Below are positions 9,129 to 18,503 of a stretch of DNA of 64,000 bases, in pieces. The DNA is taken from contig NZ_AUIU01000011.1 of assembly GCF_000423865.1 (NCBI RefSeq), forward strand, positions 186,001 to 250,000, in the 5' to 3' direction. Made by a program: the position numbers and the translations under genes. Source of the DNA: Thermodesulfovibrio thiophilus DSM 17215 (GTDB lineage: Bacteria > Nitrospirota > Thermodesulfovibrionia > Thermodesulfovibrionales > Thermodesulfovibrionaceae). Each line of letters starts with the position of its first letter. Position 1 is the first letter of the stretch. The notes under the pieces were generated by a model, which did not search any database, had not been told where the DNA came from, and saw only the letters and a program-made list of their open reading frames with translations.

Positions 9129-9887
9129 ATGAATAATCTCAAAGAAATGCTTGAAAATCTCTATAGTGGTTTTAATTTTGAAGAGGCTGTCCAGAATGAT
9201 CCGATTAAATTTCCTAAAAAATATACAGAAAAAGAGGACATAGAAGTTTCTGCATTCGTAGCTTCTTCATTTGCTTACGGTAGTATCAAAGTTTTTTGTA
9301 GATTTCTTGAAACACTTTTTATGATAATGGGACAGTCTCCATTTGATTTTTTAATGAATTTCAATGCTGGAAGGTTTATGGAAAAATTAGATAAAAAGTA
9401 TCGTTTTAACTCAGTTCATGATATTGCAGCATTGCTGCTTATTATTAAGTCTCTTTTACAGCAAAGCAGTTTTGAATCTTACTTTATTTCAAATTCTATT
9501 GTGAATGGAATTTCGAATTTTGTAAGTCGAGCTTTAGCAATTGATTTAACTGCCATTTATGGAAGAGATATAAAAACAAGAGGCTTAATACATTTTTTCT
9601 CCCATCCCGCGAAGCTGAGTCCGTGCAAAAGAATTAATCTTTTTTTAAGATGGATGGTGAGAGACCAAGATGTGGATTTTGGTTTATGGAAAAATATAAA
9701 ACCCTCAGATTTAATTATTCCCCTCGATGTTCATATATGGAAAGTTTCAAAAGAGCTAGGGCTTACTAAAAAAATCAATAAAAATTTAAAAACAGCAATT
9801 GAAATAACAGAGTTTCTTAAAAAGATAAATTCAGAGGATCCTCTTAAATATGATTTTGTTCTATGTCACTCACATATGAAAAATTAA
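9129..9887 (+). CDS. TIGR02757 / DUF2400 family protein
   Basis: Conserved protein of unknown function, about 252 residues from the ATG at 9129. Family marks: DPIKFPKKYTEKEDIEVSAF, FAYGSIKVF, the CKRINLFLRWMVRDQDVDFGLW block and SDLIIPLDVHIWKVSKELGLT, which resembles a helix-hairpin-helix DNA-glycosylase-type fold. The C-terminus ends a few residues after DPLKYDFVLCHSH, slightly shorter than usual. An in-frame TTG at 9093 would add 12 Lys-rich residues without family resemblance. No Shine-Dalgarno precedes the ATG, so the start is moderate. Confidence 0.75.
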   Translation: MNNLKEMLENLYSGFNFEEAVQNDPIKFPKKYTEKEDIEVSAFVASSFAYGSIKVFCRFLETLFMIMGQSPFDFLMNFNAGRFMEKLDKKYRFNSVHDIAALLLIIKSLLQQSSFESYFISNSIVNGISNFVSRALAIDLTAIYGRDIKTRGLIHFFSHPAKLSPCKRINLFLRWMVRDQDVDFGLWKNIKPSDLIIPLDVHIWKVSKELGLTKKINKNLKTAIEITEFLKKINSEDPLKYDFVLCHSHMKN

Positions 9888-9953
9888 AATCCAGGCTTTT
9901 TAAAAATTTTCAATTTATGGTAATATTTTAAAAGTTCTTTTGGGAGAAATATA

Positions 9954-10259
9954 ATGATTGCACAATTTAGTATTGTTCCTTTAGGGGCGGGAGCCAGTGT
10001 AAGTTCATATGTGGCAAAAGTTATCAAGATAGTAGATGAAAGTGGGCTTCCTTACAGATTTCATGCAATGGGTACTATTGTAGAGGGAGAGTGGGACCAG
10101 ATAATGAATCTTATAAAAAAATGTAGAGATACATTAATGAATGAGGTAGAACGGGTTATAATTGATATAAAAATTGATGATAGAAAAGGAACAACTGGAA
10201 GAATAGAGCAAAAAATTAAATCCGTTGAAGAAAAACTAGGCAGGTCTTTAAAAAAATGA
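9954..10259 (+). CDS. MTH1187-family thiamine-binding protein (DUF77)
   Basis: A 101-residue ferredoxin-like-fold protein of the MTH1187/YkoF type; members bind thiamine or related pyrimidines and form tetramers. Recognisable by the start MIAQFSIVPLGAGASVSSYVA, YRFHAMGTIVEGEWDQIM and the DDRKGTTGRIEQK tail. GGGAG lies 8 nt before the ATG. It overlaps the following stress-protein gene by 4 bp (ATGA), so the two are co-transcribed. Function in this organism is unknown. Confidence 0.85.
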   Translation: MIAQFSIVPLGAGASVSSYVAKVIKIVDESGLPYRFHAMGTIVEGEWDQIMNLIKKCRDTLMNEVERVIIDIKIDDRKGTTGRIEQKIKSVEEKLGRSLKK

Positions 10260-11095
10260 TTACTTCAGAAAAAATTTTCGTTGCTGTTGATTTTAAACCA
10301 TTTACGTATACAGTACTTTCCTATGCAGTCTGGCTTTCACGGGTTGTTGATTGTAGCAGTATCACTCTTTTTCATATTATGGAATATGCGATGACTCCTC
10401 CGGCCTATTTAATGCCTTATATTATCAAAGAAAAGAAGAAAGTTGAAACGAATTTAAAAGAACTGACAACAAAGCTGACAGAATTCCAGCTCAATATTGA
10501 TTCCAGGGTTGTATTTGGAAGGCTTATTGATGGCATCAGGGAAGTTATAGATGAAGAGAGAAGTTTTGCAGTAATAGGCTTTAAAACACATATTACAAGG
10601 CCTTCTACTTCTGAAAGAATTCTTAAAGGGATAAAAGTGCCGATACTTATTGTAAAAGGAGAGAGTTTTCAAGAAATTAATCCTGAATGGATTAAGATAA
10701 AAAATATTCTCTGCCCTGTTGATTTTTCAGAAAATTCGTTAAGGGCTTTAGATTTGGCTAAGGAGATTTCAGAAAAATGCGATTCTAATCTTACAATTCT
10801 GTATGTGGTACCTGAACAAAAAATCAGGAATATTATTCAAGACGCTGAAGTAATAGATAAATATATTGATTATTTAAAAGAGGAAGCTGTTGAAAAATTT
10901 CAGAAAATAGATAAAAAAATGCATTATCAGGTGCTTTCAGGAATCCCTTCAGATGAGATTCTTAAAAAAGCTGAAGATATGGATCTTATTATAATTGGTT
11001 CTCAAGGGAGAACTTACACAGAGGCATTAATAATTGGCAGTGTTAGTGAAGCAATTATAAAGAATTCCAATAAACCGATTTTATTTTTTCCTTAA
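10256..11095 (+). CDS. Tandem universal stress protein (two UspA domains)
   Basis: A 279-residue cytoplasmic protein made of two UspA domains (about 3-135 and 148-279). The second has an intact ATP-binding motif near its end: GSQGRTYTEALIIGSVSE fits G-x2-G-x9-G-S. In the first domain the matching region (GFKTHITRPSTSERILKG) lacks the glycine pattern, so that half probably does not bind ATP. Usp proteins respond to starvation and other stress. It is the second gene of a two-gene unit with the DUF77 protein. Confidence 0.85.
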   Translation: MITSEKIFVAVDFKPFTYTVLSYAVWLSRVVDCSSITLFHIMEYAMTPPAYLMPYIIKEKKKVETNLKELTTKLTEFQLNIDSRVVFGRLIDGIREVIDEERSFAVIGFKTHITRPSTSERILKGIKVPILIVKGESFQEINPEWIKIKNILCPVDFSENSLRALDLAKEISEKCDSNLTILYVVPEQKIRNIIQDAEVIDKYIDYLKEEAVEKFQKIDKKMHYQVLSGIPSDEILKKAEDMDLIIIGSQGRTYTEALIIGSVSEAIIKNSNKPILFFP

Positions 11096-11142
11096 GTTTC
11101 TTAACATACTACAAATAGTGTTTTTGAGAATCTTTGATAATT

Positions 11143-12135
11143 TTAATAAAACTCAGGCTTTAAAGTTCTGTTCATTAAATCCTGTGCTGCTTGCTTGGGA
11201 TTTTTATTTTCATAAATAACCTGATATACTTCTGATGTAATTGGCATTTCTATATCAAGTTTTTTTGAAAGTTCCATAGCTGAAACACTGGTTTCAACTC
11301 CTTCTGCAATTGCCCGCATGCTTGTTGAAATTTCAGAGAAGCTCTCTCCTCTGCCAAGCCTGTATCCAACAGTGTAATTTCTTGAGAGAGTGGATGTGCA
11401 TGTAAGAAAAAGATCTCCAAGCCCGCTTAATCCTGAAAAGGTTATTTCCTTAGCCCCCATTTTTTTACCGAGTCTCATGATTTCATGAAGCCCTCGTGTA
11501 ATTAAAGCAGCCCTTGCATTATTGCCGAGTTCAAGGGCATCACAGATTCCAGAAGCAATGGCAATGACATTTTTTATAGCTCCTCCAATTTCAGCACCGA
11601 TTGGATCATCATGTTCATAAATTCTAAAATAAGATGTGCTGAAAAGTTCCTGTAAAAGTAATCTTTCTTGTTCTCCTTTGCCAGAAATAGTTACTGCAGT
11701 AGGTTTTTCCTGAGCAACCTCAAGAGCAAAAGTTGGTCCTGAAAGAACATACGCTTCTTTATTCAATAGTTCTTCAAGGATCATTGAAGGAGTTTTAAGA
11801 GTGCCTTTTTCTATTCCTTTTGATGCGCTTGCAATAATAGTTTCATAATTTAGTTTATCCTGTAAAGAAATAAAAACACTTCTAATATGCTGTGTTGGTA
11901 CTGCATTTACAATAAATCTAGCTTTTTTTGTCGCTTCAAATATATCATCCGTAGCAATCAAATCATCAGGCAATTTAATATTCGGTAAATACAAGGGATT
12001 CTCTTTTTTATTATTTATAGCATCTACAATTTCTTTTTCTCTTGCCCAGATTATTACATCAAATCTCTTTTTTGAAAGAAGACAGGCAAGAGTTGTTCCC
12101 CAGCTCCCTGCACCTATAATAGCTATATATGGCAT
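11143..12135 (-). CDS. gpsA: NAD(P)H-dependent glycerol-3-phosphate dehydrogenase
   Basis: Reduces dihydroxyacetone phosphate to sn-glycerol 3-phosphate for phospholipid synthesis. The Rossmann motif IGAGSWGTTLA is at the N-terminus. SASKGIEKGT, LSGPTFALEVA and the catalytic-lysine region IGGAIKNVIAIASG follow. The C-terminal SGLGDLFLTCTS and SRNYTVGYRLG are also standard. I chose ATG at 12135 (330 aa, PYIAIIGAG) over a TTG at 12153 that adds six residues. The start follows the stop of the acyl-CoA synthetase closely, so they form one operon. Confidence 0.94.
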   Translation of the reverse strand: MPYIAIIGAGSWGTTLACLLSKKRFDVIIWAREKEIVDAINNKKENPLYLPNIKLPDDLIATDDIFEATKKARFIVNAVPTQHIRSVFISLQDKLNYETIIASASKGIEKGTLKTPSMILEELLNKEAYVLSGPTFALEVAQEKPTAVTISGKGEQERLLLQELFSTSYFRIYEHDDPIGAEIGGAIKNVIAIASGICDALELGNNARAALITRGLHEIMRLGKKMGAKEITFSGLSGLGDLFLTCTSTLSRNYTVGYRLGRGESFSEISTSMRAIAEGVETSVSAMELSKKLDIEMPITSEVYQVIYENKNPKQAAQDLMNRTLKPEFY

Positions 12136-12136
12136 A

Positions 12137-13750
12137 TTATTGTAATTTCCCAAACTCTTTAAACTTAAGTTCTTTTCTTTTTATTTTACCACTTATTGTT
12201 TTTGGAAGTTCATCAACAAACTCTATTTTTCTTGGATATTTATAAGGAGCGGTCTCTTTTTTCACAAACTCTTGAATCTCTTTAACAAGTGAATCAGAAG
12301 GTTCATATTCTTGAGTCAAAACAATTAATGCTTTAACCACTTCACCTCTTACTTCGTCAGGGCTGGCAACAACAGCTGCTTCCTTAACAGCAGGATGCTT
12401 AATAAGAGCACTTTCAACTTCAAAAGGTCCAATTCGATATCCCGCACTTATTATGACATCATCTTCTCTACCAACAAACCAGAAATATCCATCTTCATCT
12501 TTATAACCACGGTCTCTGGTATAATACCATTCACCCCTGAATACAGCAGACATCTCCAATTTATCTCCCACGTATTCTTTAAAAAGTCCAACAGGTTTTT
12601 GAGGATTTACTTTAATTGCTATGTTTCCTTCTGTATTTGGAGGAAGAGGATTTCCATCATCATCTACTATATCTATATTATATCCAGGTGTTGGTAAGCC
12701 TGCTGCGCCGGCTTTAATGGGGAAAAATCTTAACATCGCAATTGTATTCACTGTTTCTGTTTGACCATATCCATTGTAAATATATTCTCCAGTTACTTCC
12801 TTCCAGATATTGATTATTTCAGGATTCAGTGGTTCTCCTGCTGCAACGAAGTGTCTGACTGTTTTAAATTTTAGCTCACTTAGGGGCAGTTCTTTAACAA
12901 TCATCCTGTAAGCAGTTGGAGGACCACATATGGTTGTGATTTCGTATTTTTTCAAAGTTTCCACAATTAAAGATGGTGAAAACTTACCTTTTCTGTACAG
13001 ACTGAATATTGTTGCTCCCATATTCCACGGACCCAAAAAACTTGACCATGCAGCCTTTGCCCAACCAGTGTCAGACAGGTTCCAGTGGATATCTCCTGGC
13101 TTTAGGTCAAGCCAGAATTTGCCGGTTATTATATGACCAATTGGATAACTCACCTGAGTGTGAAGAACCATTTTGGGAAGACCTGTTGTTCCAGATGTGA
13201 AGAATATGAAAGCAGGATCATCTGCAAAAGTCCTTTCACCTATAAATGCGTCACTGTTAAGCAGGTCTTCATAGCTTTTCCATCCTGCACGTTTATCTAA
13301 ATTTATTAAAAGCACATCTTTCCCTGAACTATTCTCTGCATCTTCAATTTTCTGGGCGTTTTCAGAATTAGATATGACGGCTTTAATGTCTGCAGCTTTC
13401 AGTCTATATTCGATATCTTTTGCGGTTAAGAGAGTTGTTCCAGGAATTGCCACTGCATTGATTCTCATAATTGCAAGAAGAATTATCCACCATTCATATA
13501 TGTTAGGAAGCAATATTAAAACTCTGTCTCCTTTATTTATTCCAAGTCTTTTCAACCCACCTGCTAATTTACTTGAAAGAATGGTTAATTCATTGAAACT
13601 GAATTTTTTTAAATCAATGCCATCTGTCCAGATAAGTGCTGTAGAATTTCCCCATCTGTCAAAAACATCCAGAGGAAATGAAAACTTTTCTGGAACATTG
13701 AGTTTGAATTTTTGAATTTCTTCATAATATCTTTTCATGGCTTCTTGCAT
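12137..13750 (-). CDS. AMP-forming acyl-CoA synthetase (medium-chain/acetyl type)
   Basis: Activates a carboxylic acid to its CoA thioester through an acyl-adenylate. The 537 residues contain P-loop FFTSGTTGLPKMV, the GYGQTE adenine motif, the YYTRDRGYKDEDGYFWFVGR motif, hinge and core IISAGYRIGPFEVE, and the catalytic lysine region PKTISGKIKRKELK at the C-terminus. The architecture matches the medium-chain acyl-CoA synthetase group rather than classical Acs. The substrate cannot be read from sequence. AGGAGG precedes the ATG. It heads the operon with gpsA, hinting at fatty-acid or acetate assimilation. Confidence 0.85.
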   Translation of the reverse strand: MQEAMKRYYEEIQKFKLNVPEKFSFPLDVFDRWGNSTALIWTDGIDLKKFSFNELTILSSKLAGGLKRLGINKGDRVLILLPNIYEWWIILLAIMRINAVAIPGTTLLTAKDIEYRLKAADIKAVISNSENAQKIEDAENSSGKDVLLINLDKRAGWKSYEDLLNSDAFIGERTFADDPAFIFFTSGTTGLPKMVLHTQVSYPIGHIITGKFWLDLKPGDIHWNLSDTGWAKAAWSSFLGPWNMGATIFSLYRKGKFSPSLIVETLKKYEITTICGPPTAYRMIVKELPLSELKFKTVRHFVAAGEPLNPEIINIWKEVTGEYIYNGYGQTETVNTIAMLRFFPIKAGAAGLPTPGYNIDIVDDDGNPLPPNTEGNIAIKVNPQKPVGLFKEYVGDKLEMSAVFRGEWYYTRDRGYKDEDGYFWFVGREDDVIISAGYRIGPFEVESALIKHPAVKEAAVVASPDEVRGEVVKALIVLTQEYEPSDSLVKEIQEFVKKETAPYKYPRKIEFVDELPKTISGKIKRKELKFKEFGKLQ

Positions 13751-14056
13751 TAATTCCTCCTAACAATTGCATAATTTAAAATCATAAAATAAAAAATATA
13801 TATTTATCAAGGTTTAACCATTGAATTAATTTAAACATATTGACTAGACTCTCACAGAAATTTTTAATGAATTTATCCATCAAAACAACTATACTCAAAA
13901 TTCTGGAACAATTATTATACAAATGAAAATTAATAATTTATAAAAAAATGATATAATGAACAACATAATTATACAGAATCATATTGATCATTCATTATCA
14001 TGAGAAGTTTTTGAAATATAAGAGTCCATAATTTTATTTAAACAGGAGGGATAAAT
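13751..14056. promoter_or_regulatory. Divergent intergenic region with candidate MCP promoter
   Basis: A very A+T-rich 306-bp gap between the acyl-CoA synthetase (-) and the chemoreceptor (+). A consensus TATAAT lies at 13952-13957, but no good -35 is seen 16-18 bp before it. Transcription from it would leave a leader of about 95 nt before the chemoreceptor Shine-Dalgarno (AGGAGGG at 14044-14050). I see no tRNA, no open reading frame of note and no strong hairpin. Confidence 0.35.
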
Positions 14057-15670
14057 ATGACAATTTCGAAACTTGTCAGGCTGGTCAGCATTACTACTCT
14101 GTGCACATTTGTATTGCTTTTTATTGTTTTTTATTTTACTGGAAAAACTTCCCAGAGTCATGTTCAAGAACTTGTTGATAAAGACCTTCAACTTCTTATT
14201 GGATTAAAAGATATTTACGGCCATGCTTCGCAAACATTGGCATCGATCAGAAATGTTCTGGCAACCAATGACGATGAATCAAAGAAAAATGCTGAGAAGT
14301 ACTATAAAGAACTGATTAAAACACTTGATAACGCAATGAAAATTGCTCCATCTAATATGCAGGGTGATCTTAATAAGCTAACAAAAATGTGGCAAGAAAA
14401 CCATGTTTTAATAACTGAAATAATAAAGCTTACTGAACAGGGCAAAAAAGAAGAAGCAATAAAAAAATCAGGAGAACTTACAGGTAGATTCAGACAGGCA
14501 AGAGAAATAACTTTCAATCTTACTGATGCGCAAAAACTCAAGTTTTCAAAGGCAAAAGAGAATATGTCAGAGGAAATGAAGAGAAACTTCACTTTTTTTG
14601 CTGGAATATTTATTATTTCAGCAATTGTTATCAATGTATTTCTATATTTTATGAATAAGTCTATAAAGGTTATTCCATCTATGGCACGTCAACTTGAAGA
14701 AATTGCAAAAGGTGTAGCCCGAGGTAATTTAGATATCGCAAAATTTTATAAAGAATATGAAAGCAGACAAGACGAAATAGGGCTTATTGCAAGAAGTATA
14801 ATGAAGGTAGAAGAATTTACGCAGAGCGTTGTTAAGAATGTTAAAAATTCTCTGTTAACCATCCAATCTGTAATTGACTCTCTTGAGAGAAATACTGTAA
14901 CACTTAAAACTAAGGCGGGGGATCAAACTTCACAATCACACCAGATTGCAACTGCTTCAGAGGAGATGTCTCAGACAATTACGGATATTGCCAGAAATAC
15001 TGCAAGTGCATCAGAAATAGCTACAGAAAGCATGAATATTGCTCAGGAAGGGGTAGTACTGTCAGATAAAGCGACAAACATAGTGCAATCTGCAAATCGT
15101 TCAACTGTAGAATTGAAAAAAACAATGGATGCATTAAATCAACGGGTTGAAGAAATTGGAGATATTTTAACAGTGATAAAAGACATAGCTGATCAAACAA
15201 ATCTGCTTGCTTTAAATGCGGCAATAGAGGCAGCAAGGGCAGGAGAGCAGGGAAGAGGCTTTGCAGTTGTTGCAGATGAAGTGAGAAAGCTTGCAGAAAA
15301 GACCATTAAGTCAACTGATGAAATAGCACAGAAAATATCAGCTGTTCAGGACGAATCCCGCGAGTCTTTGAAAAACATGGATGCAACTGCCCGTGAAGTT
15401 GCTGAAGCACTTAAAGCGCTGAATGAAGTGAAAAAAGCACTTAACAGAATTGCTGAACATTCTCTGAAAGTAAAAGACCAGATAACACAGATAGCAACTG
15501 CAACTGAGGAACAGTCTTCTGCCAGTGATGAAGTTGCCCGTTCTGCAGAACATTCAAGTTCACTTGCACAGGATGTAAAGGTTACATCAGAGGAAGTTGC
15601 AAAGGAAGTTGAAAGCCTTCATGTAGTAATTAAAAGTCTTACAGAATCTATTAAAGGAGTTCAAGCTTAA
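14057..15670 (+). CDS. Methyl-accepting chemotaxis protein
   Basis: A 537-residue membrane chemoreceptor. Membrane helix 1 is about residues 12-30. A helical periplasmic four-helix-bundle-like sensor with few hydrophobic patches follows (about 33-170). Helix 2 is about 177-198, then HAMP (about 200-265) and the signalling hairpin with tip [20 protein letters not shown] and [18 protein letters not shown]. The C-terminus has no NWxxF-type CheR tether. No che genes adjoin it, so it is an orphan receptor. AGGAGGG lies 6 nt before the ATG. The ligand is unknown. Confidence 0.93.
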   Translation: MTISKLVRLVSITTLCTFVLLFIVFYFTGKTSQSHVQELVDKDLQLLIGLKDIYGHASQTLASIRNVLATNDDESKKNAEKYYKELIKTLDNAMKIAPSNMQGDLNKLTKMWQENHVLITEIIKLTEQGKKEEAIKKSGELTGRFRQAREITFNLTDAQKLKFSKAKENMSEEMKRNFTFFAGIFIISAIVINVFLYFMNKSIKVIPSMARQLEEIAKGVARGNLDIAKFYKEYESRQDEIGLIARSIMKVEEFTQSVVKNVKNSLLTIQSVIDSLERNTVTLKTKAGDQTSQSHQIATASEEMSQTITDIARNTASASEIATESMNIAQEGVVLSDKATNIVQSANRSTVELKKTMDALNQRVEEIGDILTVIKDIADQTNLLALNAAIEAARAGEQGRGFAVVADEVRKLAEKTIKSTDEIAQKISAVQDESRESLKNMDATAREVAEALKALNEVKKALNRIAEHSLKVKDQITQIATATEEQSSASDEVARSAEHSSSLAQDVKVTSEEVAKEVESLHVVIKSLTESIKGVQA

Positions 15671-15694
15671 GATATTTTTAATAAAAATTAGCTT
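15663..15694. terminator. Possible bidirectional low-GC hairpin between MCP and elyC-like gene
   Basis: AAGCT (15663-15667) pairs with AGCTT (15690-15694), and ATTTTT (15674-15679) pairs with AAAAAT (15683-15688). This gives an imperfect A/T-rich hairpin across the 17-bp gap between two convergent genes. Stem strength is low and one side has a six-base bulge, so terminator function is only a possibility. Confidence 0.28.
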
Positions 15695-16395
15695 ACTATT
15701 AAGGCGATATGTTCTCTTATGGCTTTTGATGAAAGAGAGAAATTACTAAATTTGGGCAAAAAGCTGTATATATTGTAATAATTACTTCGTTTAAAATCTG
15801 TTGGATATGGTATAATTTCTATCCCTGTTTGTTTAAAAAGTTTAACTGCTCTTTTCATATGATATGCTGAAGTGACAAGTATTACTTTTTTAAAAGCTCT
15901 TTCTTTGCATATATGAGAAACATGGAGAGCATTTTCAGAGGTATCTCTGCTTTTATTTTCTTCAATAAGATTGGATTCTTCAATGCCAAATTCATTTAGA
16001 ATTTCTGTCATTGCTTTACTGTCTGAAATTTTTCCTTCAAAAGCACCACCAGAAACAATAACAGGGAGTTTTGTTTTTTTATAAACCAAATAACCTGTAA
16101 GTAACCTGTTTGATGTGTCTTCTGTCATAGAGCCTGAACTGTAAACTCCGCCACCAAGTATGACAATAGCATCAGCATTTAATTTTTCAGAAATAGTATA
16201 ACTTTTTTCCAGTGGATATAATATCAAATCTTTCACTGGTTCAATAGATATCAAATAGACAAATAAAGCTGAAAAAACAGATAAAAAGCAGATAAATTTT
16301 TTCTTTTTCTCTATCAATGCAATGAAAAGAAATATAATTATTAAAATACCTGGTGGCAAAATCAAGGATGTAAGCAGTTTTTTTAGAAGAAACAT
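15688..16395 (-). CDS. ElyC/YdcF-type DUF218 membrane protein
   Basis: A 235-residue inner-membrane protein. Two N-terminal hydrophobic helices (about 8-30 and 34-52) precede a DUF218 domain with ADAIVILGGGVYSSG, PVIVSGGAFEG, ESKSRDTSENA-like EENKSRDTSENALHV and VTSAYHMKRAVKLF. E. coli ElyC affects undecaprenyl-phosphate-linked envelope synthesis. A TTG at 16431 would lengthen it by 12 residues, but a promoter core overlaps that stretch, so the ATG at 16395 is preferred. It has no Shine-Dalgarno and may be translated from a leaderless message. Confidence 0.82.
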   Translation of the reverse strand: MFLLKKLLTSLILPPGILIIIFLFIALIEKKKKFICFLSVFSALFVYLISIEPVKDLILYPLEKSYTISEKLNADAIVILGGGVYSSGSMTEDTSNRLLTGYLVYKKTKLPVIVSGGAFEGKISDSKAMTEILNEFGIEESNLIEENKSRDTSENALHVSHICKERAFKKVILVTSAYHMKRAVKLFKQTGIEIIPYPTDFKRSNYYNIYSFLPKFSNFSLSSKAIREHIALIVS

Positions 16396-16402
16396 GAAAT
16401 TA

Positions 16403-16431
16403 AGTATATCAGAGTTATTTGGTCTGTGCAA
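16403..16431 (-). promoter_or_regulatory. Promoter for elyC-like gene, leaderless spacing
   Basis: On the minus strand, TTGCAC (16431-16426) and TATACT (16408-16403) are separated by exactly 17 bp. The ATG at 16395 follows after 7 nt, so transcription would begin at or within a base or two of the start codon. No ribosome binding site precedes this ATG. Both hexamers are near consensus; the leaderless reading is inference. Confidence 0.55.
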
Positions 16432-16572
16432 ATTCTATTTTTGTCAATAACCAATATGTTTTTTTATTTCAATAGAATTACATAAATGTTTTACAATATG
16501 TAAAATGTAACAATTATATAATAATTTTGAGTTTGCAAAGAGTTATAAAATATATGGAGGACAGGAGACAAA

Positions 16573-17415
16573 ATGGAAATAATAAGAATTCCTAGCATAA
16601 TGCGAGAAATAGCAAAGGATTTAATAATTAAAGGGAAATCCATAGGTTTTGTTCCAACCATGGGAGCACTTCATGAAGGGCATCTTTCTTTAATTAAAAG
16701 AGCAAGGGATGAGAATGATTATACAGTGGTTAGTATTTTTGTAAATCCCACTCAATTTGTACAGGGAGAAGATTATGACAGATATCCACGAGATGTTGAA
16801 GGCGATAAAGAAAAAATAGAAAAAATAGGAATTGATTACATATTTTTGCCTGATGTAACTTCTTTATATCCTCATGGATACAGTACTTATGTCACAGTTG
16901 AAAGCTTAAGTGATAAACTATGTGGAAAATTCAGACCAGGTCATTTTCGTGGAGTGGCTACAATATTATGCAAATTTTTCAATATCATAAAACCAACTAG
17001 AGCTTATTTTGGACAGAAAGACTATCAACAGGCATTGATTGTTAAAAGAATGGTTGAGGATTTAAATTTCGGCATTGAAATTATTATCTGTCCCACTATA
17101 AGAGAAAATGATGGACTTGCAATAAGTTCAAGAAACTTATATCTTAGTGATGAAGAAAGAAAAGCATCAATAATTATCTATCAAGCTTTAAAAAAGGGAG
17201 AACAACTTTTAAAGGAAGGTGTTAATCCATCAGAGGTAAGCTTAAAAATGAAGGAAATTCTTGAAAACGAACCTCTTGTTAGTGAAATTCAATATACAGG
17301 AGTTTTTGACCCATTCAGACTTGATGAGTTACGAGAAAAACAGGACAAGTATCTTCTTGCAATTGCAGTAAAGATTGGTGATACTCGATTAATTGATAAT
17401 ATTATTATTGAGTGA
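16573..17415 (+). CDS. panC: Pantothenate synthetase
   Basis: Condenses pantoate and beta-alanine with ATP, the last step to vitamin B5. The 280 residues have the HIGH-like motif PTMGALHEGHLSL, SIFVNPTQF, RPGHFRGVATILCKFFNII, the KMSKS-like region AISSRNLYLS and QKDYQQALIVKRM. The start is supported by a tandem GGAGGACAGGAG just before ATG at 16573. It converges with the HD-GYP gene, with only 3 bp between stops. No panB or panD is in view. Confidence 0.96.
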   Translation: MEIIRIPSIMREIAKDLIIKGKSIGFVPTMGALHEGHLSLIKRARDENDYTVVSIFVNPTQFVQGEDYDRYPRDVEGDKEKIEKIGIDYIFLPDVTSLYPHGYSTYVTVESLSDKLCGKFRPGHFRGVATILCKFFNIIKPTRAYFGQKDYQQALIVKRMVEDLNFGIEIIICPTIRENDGLAISSRNLYLSDEERKASIIIYQALKKGEQLLKEGVNPSEVSLKMKEILENEPLVSEIQYTGVFDPFRLDELREKQDKYLLAIAVKIGDTRLIDNIIIE

Positions 17416-17418
17416 GTT

Positions 17419-18483
17419 TCAGTCTTTTAATGTTTGTTTGATATTTATAAATGCTTCAAGGTTATTTATGAAAATTTCAAATAATTCAGGATCAAAATGA
17501 ATGTGTGAGATTTTTTTCATAATATTGATTGCCTGTTCTACTAAAAAGGCAGGTCTGTAAACTCTATCTGAAGTCATAGCATCAAAGACATCGCAGATGG
17601 CAACAATTCTTGCAAAAACGTGAATTTCTTCTCCTTTAAGTCCTTTAGGATATCCAGAACCATCCCATTTTTCATGATGCTGTTCTGCTATGATTTTTCC
17701 TGCTTTAAGTGTTTTGAACCTTGGATCAGATTCTAATATTTTCGATCCAATTGTTGTATGAAGTTTTATTATCTCGAATTCTTCTGGAGTCAATGAGCCA
17801 GGTTTTTTTAAAATTTTGTCTGGAATGCCTATTTTCCCGACATCATGGAGTGGAGCTGCATAAAAAATATAGTTCTGGTCCTGCTCTGATAAACCATATA
17901 GCCTGGCAAGTAATCTGGCATAATGACTGATTCTTCTGATATGCTGACCTGTTTCTTCATCTCTGAATTCAGAGATCATTCCCAGTTTTATAATCATTTC
18001 ATACTCTGCTTCCTTTGAAAGCTCCAATGCTTCTCGCAATTCTTTTGTTTTTTTGGATACTTCTTTCTGTAAAATTTCATTTATATTTTTTATTAAATCG
18101 TTATATTTTTTAAGCTGTAAATTATTTATAACCCTGAGTTTTAATTCTTCCGTATCAAATGGTTTTGCTACGAAATCATTAGCTCCCATTTTTAATGCAT
18201 TTTTCCTTTCCTGTTCATCTCCTGACAGAACAACAACAGGAATATGTGCTGTTGAAGGATTGGATTTCAAGATATTTAAAACTTCTATCCCATTAATTCC
18301 GGGCATTCTGATATCGAGGACAATAAGGTCAATCGCATGATTTTTTAAAAGTTCAATTGCTTCAAAACCATTATTAGCTGTCAGAACTATTATGTTTGGA
18401 AACTCTGAAAAAATAGATGATATTAATTCCAGATTTAAAGTTTCATCATCAATTACTAGAAGCTGAGAGACTTCTTTAAACAT
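17419..18483 (-). CDS. Response regulator with HD-GYP phosphodiesterase domain
   Basis: About 354 residues: an N-terminal receiver domain (LLVIDDE acidic pocket, LIVLDIRMPGING phospho-acceptor Asp, VVLSGDEQ, NDFVAKPFD with the conserved Lys), a short coiled linker (about 130-160), then an HD-GYP domain (HIRRISHYARLLARLYG, APLHDVGKIGIPDKILKKPG, AEQHHEKWDGSGYPKGLKG). HD-GYP proteins degrade cyclic di-GMP. No cognate kinase is adjacent. ATG at 18501 is an alternative start; 18483 is preferred because residues then begin FKEVSQLLVIDDE. It is divergent from dtd with at most 20 bp between. Confidence 0.9.
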   Translation of the reverse strand: MFKEVSQLLVIDDETLNLELISSIFSEFPNIIVLTANNGFEAIELLKNHAIDLIVLDIRMPGINGIEVLNILKSNPSTAHIPVVVLSGDEQERKNALKMGANDFVAKPFDTEELKLRVINNLQLKKYNDLIKNINEILQKEVSKKTKELREALELSKEAEYEMIIKLGMISEFRDEETGQHIRRISHYARLLARLYGLSEQDQNYIFYAAPLHDVGKIGIPDKILKKPGSLTPEEFEIIKLHTTIGSKILESDPRFKTLKAGKIIAEQHHEKWDGSGYPKGLKGEEIHVFARIVAICDVFDAMTSDRVYRPAFLVEQAINIMKKISHIHFDPELFEIFINNLEAFINIKQTLKD

Positions 18484-18503
18484 AGTATGATATATTAACA
18501 TAA

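Noticed and set aside
14302-14634. Long minus-strand ORF inside the chemoreceptor gene
   Set aside because: Shadow of the plus-strand coding region; codon pattern and motifs belong to the chemoreceptor.
16490-16522. TTTACA / TATAAT promoter for panC
   Set aside because: Spacing is 21 bp, too long for confidence, though the TATAAT itself may be used.
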